This document shows positions 14,460 to 17,061 of a DNA stretch of 17,061 nt, in pieces (within the stretch, counting starts at the first letter, position 1; each line of letters begins with the position of its first letter). The position numbers and the translations under genes were made by a program. This DNA comes from an uncultured Lachnospiraceae bacterium (GTDB lineage: Bacteria > Bacillota > Clostridia > Lachnospirales > Lachnospiraceae): NCBI GenBank assembly GCA_910586025.1, contig CAJUIO010000081.1, positions 1-17,061 on the forward strand. Reading direction: 5' to 3'. The notes under the pieces are model-generated. The model was not told where the DNA came from. It searched no databases and worked only from the letters and a program-made list of their open reading frames with translations.

Positions 14460-14641
14460 GGATGTCCCCGGAGGATTTCGGGGGCGTTCAGAGGTTGCTG
14501 GTTGGACTGGCGGCGAGACTTAAGACGGGGCTGGATTTTTTCTATGGACTGTCTTTTGGGGAGGTGCTGGATATCATGAGGGAGGTGGCGGAGCTTGGCA
14601 AAAGGCAGCGAGTACAGAATGGCCATAAAGATCGCCGGTGA
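14118..14641 (+). CDS. tail assembly chaperone, -1 frameshift long form (E+E' type)
   Basis: A -1 slip at 14444-14450 joins residues 1-111 of the short form to 63 residues read in the -1 frame up to the TGA at 14639-14641, for 174 in total. The extension has SPEDFGGVQRLLVGLAARLK and a second FFYGLSFGEVLDIMREVAEL helix, then a basic tail. It lacks its own start with a ribosome binding site, and its first bases overlap the short form's stop, which is the usual arrangement for P2 E' and lambda T. In such systems the longer form binds both tape measure and tube proteins. The extension overlaps the tape measure start. Frameshift efficiency cannot be read from sequence. Confidence 0.8.
14444..14485 (+). 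promoter_or_regulatory. -1 programmed frameshift signal: T TTT TTA plus downstream hairpin
   Basis: T TTT TTA (14444-14450) lies in the zero frame exactly as X XXY YYZ, two codons before the TAG at 14457-14459. After slipping, reading continues AAT GTA TTA GGG. Thirteen bases after the heptamer, GTCCCCG (14464-14470) can pair with CGGGGGC (14479-14485) around an 8-base loop, a possible stimulating hairpin, slightly farther away than the common 5-9 bases. Confidence 0.8.
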
Positions 14642-17061
14642 GATTGAAAAGAGCCTTTATACGTGTACGGACCTTACGAGGAAGGAGATCCGTGAGCTTG
14701 CGAGGGAGGCCGCAAAGGCTTCCTCCACGACCAAGGCTTCTTTTTCACAGGGGCTGAAGGAGACGGAGCCTTTTTTTGACGGTCTGGAAAAGGCCGGGGT
14801 GAAGGCTTTCCAGGCGGTGGCGGCTGCGGCGACGCTGGCCGGGACGGCGGTTATGGGGATAGGTACCATGGCGGCCCGGGCGGGTATCGGGTTTGAATCG
14901 GCTTTTGCCGGTGTTAAGAAGACGACTGATGCCACGGCACAGGAGTATGCGCAGATTAAGGAGGAGATTCTGGCAATGACCCGGGAGATTCCGGCAACCG
15001 GGGAGGAGATTTCGGCGGTGGCGGAGGCCGCCGGGCAGCTGGGGATTGAGAAGGAGAATCTGCTGGGTTTTACCAGGACCATGATTGATCTGGGAGAATC
15101 CACGAATCTTTCCTCGGAGGAGGCGGCCAGCGCCCTGGCGAAGTTTGCGAATATCACGAACATGGGTGCGGAGGATTACGGAAGGCTGGGATCCGTGGTG
15201 GTGGGGCTGGGCAATAATTTTGCCACCACGGAATCGGACATTGTATCTATGGCGACCAGGCTGGCTTCCTCCGGGGAGCTGGCCGGGTTTACGGAGGCAC
15301 AGATCATGGCGATGGCGACGGCTATCTCCAGCGTAGGGATTGAGGCCGAGGCGGGCGGTTCTTCCATGAGCAAGATGATCAAGATGGTTCAGGTGGCTGT
15401 GGAGACCGGGAGCAAGGATCTGGATGAGTATGCCGCCGTGGCGGGGATGAGTGCGGCAGAATTTCAGGAGGCGTTTGAGAAGGATGGTCTGTCTGCGGTT
15501 GCTGCCTTTATCAGCGGTCTGAATGACACGGAGAGGAACGGGAGATCCGCCACGGTAATCCTGGATGGGCTGGGGCTGACTCAGGTAAATCTGAGCAACA
15601 CGCTGCTGAGCCTGGCGAATGCGGATGAGCTCATGTTCAATGCCGTGGAGACGGCGAATAAGGCATGGGAGGAGAATGTGGCTCTCTCGAATGAGGCCTC
15701 CATGCGCTATGAGACCACGGAGAGCAAGCTTGCGATGCTGAACAGTGGATTTACGGAGATGGGTATCGCCATGTACGACCAGTTCAATGATCCTCTCCGG
15801 GAGGGGATCGGGATTGTCACGGATCTGGTGCACGAGGTTACGGATGAGATTGCGGGAAGCAATGTGATTCATGATCTGGCACGGGATGTCATGGACGGAT
15901 TACCCACTGCGGTACGGGTTATCAGGGAGACCGCCTCGGCGGTGGCTGACTTTGCGGATCCTTTCCTGGCCGTGGGCGGATGGCTTGCGGGGAATCCGGG
16001 GTTGATCGAAGGAGTGGCCGTGGGATTGGGATCTGCATTGCTTACGTATAAGGTGGCACAGGGCGTCACGTCTTTGGCCACGGCATTTAAGGCGTTATCC
16101 ACGGCATCTCTTCCGATTCTGGGGCTCACGGGGGCTGTGGCCGTGATCAGCGGTGTCACGGTGGCGGTGAAGAAATCGGCGGCGGAGGCGAAGAAGGCCA
16201 GTCTGGATGCGCATTTCGGGAAGATTTCGCTGTCTATGCAGGAGATGGAGGACGTGGCGGCGCATATTCTGTCAACGGACAGTTTCGGACTGTTGAATGA
16301 ATCTATCAGCGAGCTGGGGAAGCTGGACGGGATCAGTGACAGTATTGAGGATGCGGTGTCAGATTTGAACCGGATGAACTGGAAGGTATCGGTCGGCATG
16401 GAGCTGGACGAGGGGGAGCGGGAGCTGTACAAGCAGAATATCGCCTCTTATGTGACGGACATGCAGGCTTATGTGGAGCAGGAGCAGTATGCGATCAATC
16501 TGTCGGTAGGAGTGCTGACCGGGGAGGATCTGGAGAACAGCAATATTGTCACGCAGTTGAACGAGTTTTATTCCGGGAAGAGTGCGGAGCTGGCCAGGCT
16601 TGGCCAAGAGCTGAACCAAGTGGTCACGGACGCATTCCAGGACGGGCTGCTTGACATAGACGAAAGTAAGGCCATTGTTGAACTGCAGAAACAGATGGCG
16701 GACATCAAGGCGTCCCTTGCCGAGGGCAGTTACGAGGCAAGCCTTGATCTGATCGGAATGAAGTACGCCGGAGGGGAGCTGGATGCGGACACGTTTCGGA
16801 ATCTCATGGCAGAGATCAGCCAGCAGCAGGAGGTGGCAAAGCAGCAGTACGAGGAGGCATATCTGGCGGCAAATCAGGCGCAGCGTGCCATGCTGGAGGC
16901 TGGATCGGAAAACGGCGGCATTACACCGGAAGAGTACGATGCCAACATGAAAGAGATTGAGGACGCTTATCTGCGACAGGTTGGATCACTGGATCTGAAG
17001 GCGGCTGATTTTGTCACCGGGACGATCATGCAGCAGTATAGTGACGAGCTTGGAGACAGGA
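14595..17061 (+). CDS. phage tail tape measure protein (partial, runs off the window)
   Basis: At least 822 residues are present; the 3' end is outside the window. I chose the TTG at 14595 (start MAKGSEYRMAIKIAGEI) because GGAGGTGG (14581-14588) lies at ideal spacing and because this 'KG.EY.mAIKIAG' start is familiar in tape measure proteins of Clostridia phages; the ATG at 14619 has no good site. A first hydrophobic stretch (about 70-100) leads into a TP901-type tape measure domain (about 100-360), with MTREIPATGEEISAVAEAAG and STNLSSEEAASALAKFANIT. A second hydrophobic region lies at about 472-524. After that come long charged helices and coiled-coil-like segments. The protein sets tail length and is ejected with the DNA. 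The first 47 bases overlap the chaperone frameshift extension. Confidence 0.92.
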   Translation, partial: MAKGSEYRMAIKIAGEIEKSLYTCTDLTRKEIRELAREAAKASSTTKASFSQGLKETEPFFDGLEKAGVKAFQAVAAAATLAGTAVMGIGTMAARAGIGFESAFAGVKKTTDATAQEYAQIKEEILAMTREIPATGEEISAVAEAAGQLGIEKENLLGFTRTMIDLGESTNLSSEEAASALAKFANITNMGAEDYGRLGSVVVGLGNNFATTESDIVSMATRLASSGELAGFTEAQIMAMATAISSVGIEAEAGGSSMSKMIKMVQVAVETGSKDLDEYAAVAGMSAAEFQEAFEKDGLSAVAAFISGLNDTERNGRSATVILDGLGLTQVNLSNTLLSLANADELMFNAVETANKAWEENVALSNEASMRYETTESKLAMLNSGFTEMGIAMYDQFNDPLREGIGIVTDLVHEVTDEIAGSNVIHDLARDVMDGLPTAVRVIRETASAVADFADPFLAVGGWLAGNPGLIEGVAVGLGSALLTYKVAQGVTSLATAFKALSTASLPILGLTGAVAVISGVTVAVKKSAAEAKKASLDAHFGKISLSMQEMEDVAAHILSTDSFGLLNESISELGKLDGISDSIEDAVSDLNRMNWKVSVGMELDEGERELYKQNIASYVTDMQAYVEQEQYAINLSVGVLTGEDLENSNIVTQLNEFYSGKSAELARLGQELNQVVTDAFQDGLLDIDESKAIVELQKQMADIKASLAEGSYEASLDLIGMKYAGGELDADTFRNLMAEISQQQEVAKQQYEEAYLAANQAQRAMLEAGSENGGITPEEYDANMKEIEDAYLRQVGSLDLKAADFVTGTIMQQYSDELGDR

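Noticed and set aside
14450..14641. The -1 frame after the chaperone read as an independent gene
   Set aside because: It has no start codon with a ribosome binding site near its beginning and is joined in phase to a slippery heptamer, so it is best read as a frameshift extension.
14745..15872. A 375-codon open frame on the minus strand opposite the tape measure gene
   Set aside because: It lies wholly antisense to a clear tape measure sequence, has a His/Arg/Leu-rich low-quality composition typical of shadow frames in G+C-rich genes, and has no recognisable domain.
1..17061. CRISPR array, tRNA, insertion sequence or diversity-generating retroelement
   Set aside because: I found no regularly spaced repeats, no cloverleaf-like sequence, no transposase or reverse transcriptase frame and no paired template/variable repeats.

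Overview
This window is part of a tailed-phage genome, most likely a prophage of a Gram-positive Clostridia host (Lachnospiraceae-like). The inference rests on strong AGGAGG-type ribosome binding sites before most genes, on the protein families, and on the tightly packed rightward gene order. No clear bacterial housekeeping gene, tRNA, rRNA, integrase or lysis gene is present. All recognisable genes are on the + strand. The right end cuts through the tape measure gene, so the rest of the tail and any lysis genes lie beyond the window.

Left part (1-1450): a small, A+T-richer regulatory block. It holds a ribbon-helix-helix (RHH) protein under its own promoter with repeated operator-like motifs, a 69-residue unknown, a Rha-family regulator and a small two-helix membrane protein. 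A long hairpin terminator (1389-1433) closes it. A candidate packaging region lies between that terminator and the terminase genes.

Head part (1586-about 10240): terminase small subunit, GpA-type terminase large subunit, small gpW-position protein, lambda-type portal, ClpP-like prohead protease with an in-frame nested scaffold, gpD-like decoration protein, gpE-type major capsid protein, SAP-domain protein in the FI position, head-tail attachment protein and a gpZ-like protein. The order is that of lambda (Nu1-A-W-B-C/Nu3-D-E-FI-FII-Z-U).

Tail part (10236-17061): a gpU-like tail terminator, a small unknown, then a contractile-tail set: sheath, tube, tail assembly chaperone with a -1 programmed frameshift (T TTT TTA), and tape measure. 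The phage is therefore a mosaic of a lambda-like head and a P2/Mu-like contractile tail (myovirus morphology).

The tail operon is interrupted between tube and chaperone by an A+T-rich cassette (about 13040-14084). It is bounded by a hairpin terminator on each side and holds a second Rha-family regulator plus a frameshifted RHH remnant related to the RHH gene at the left edge. It looks like a 'moron' insertion that brings regulatory genes into the late region. I see no wholly new system. The most notable points are this cassette, the frameshift signal, the nested scaffold and the likely TTG start of the tape measure gene inside the frameshift extension.
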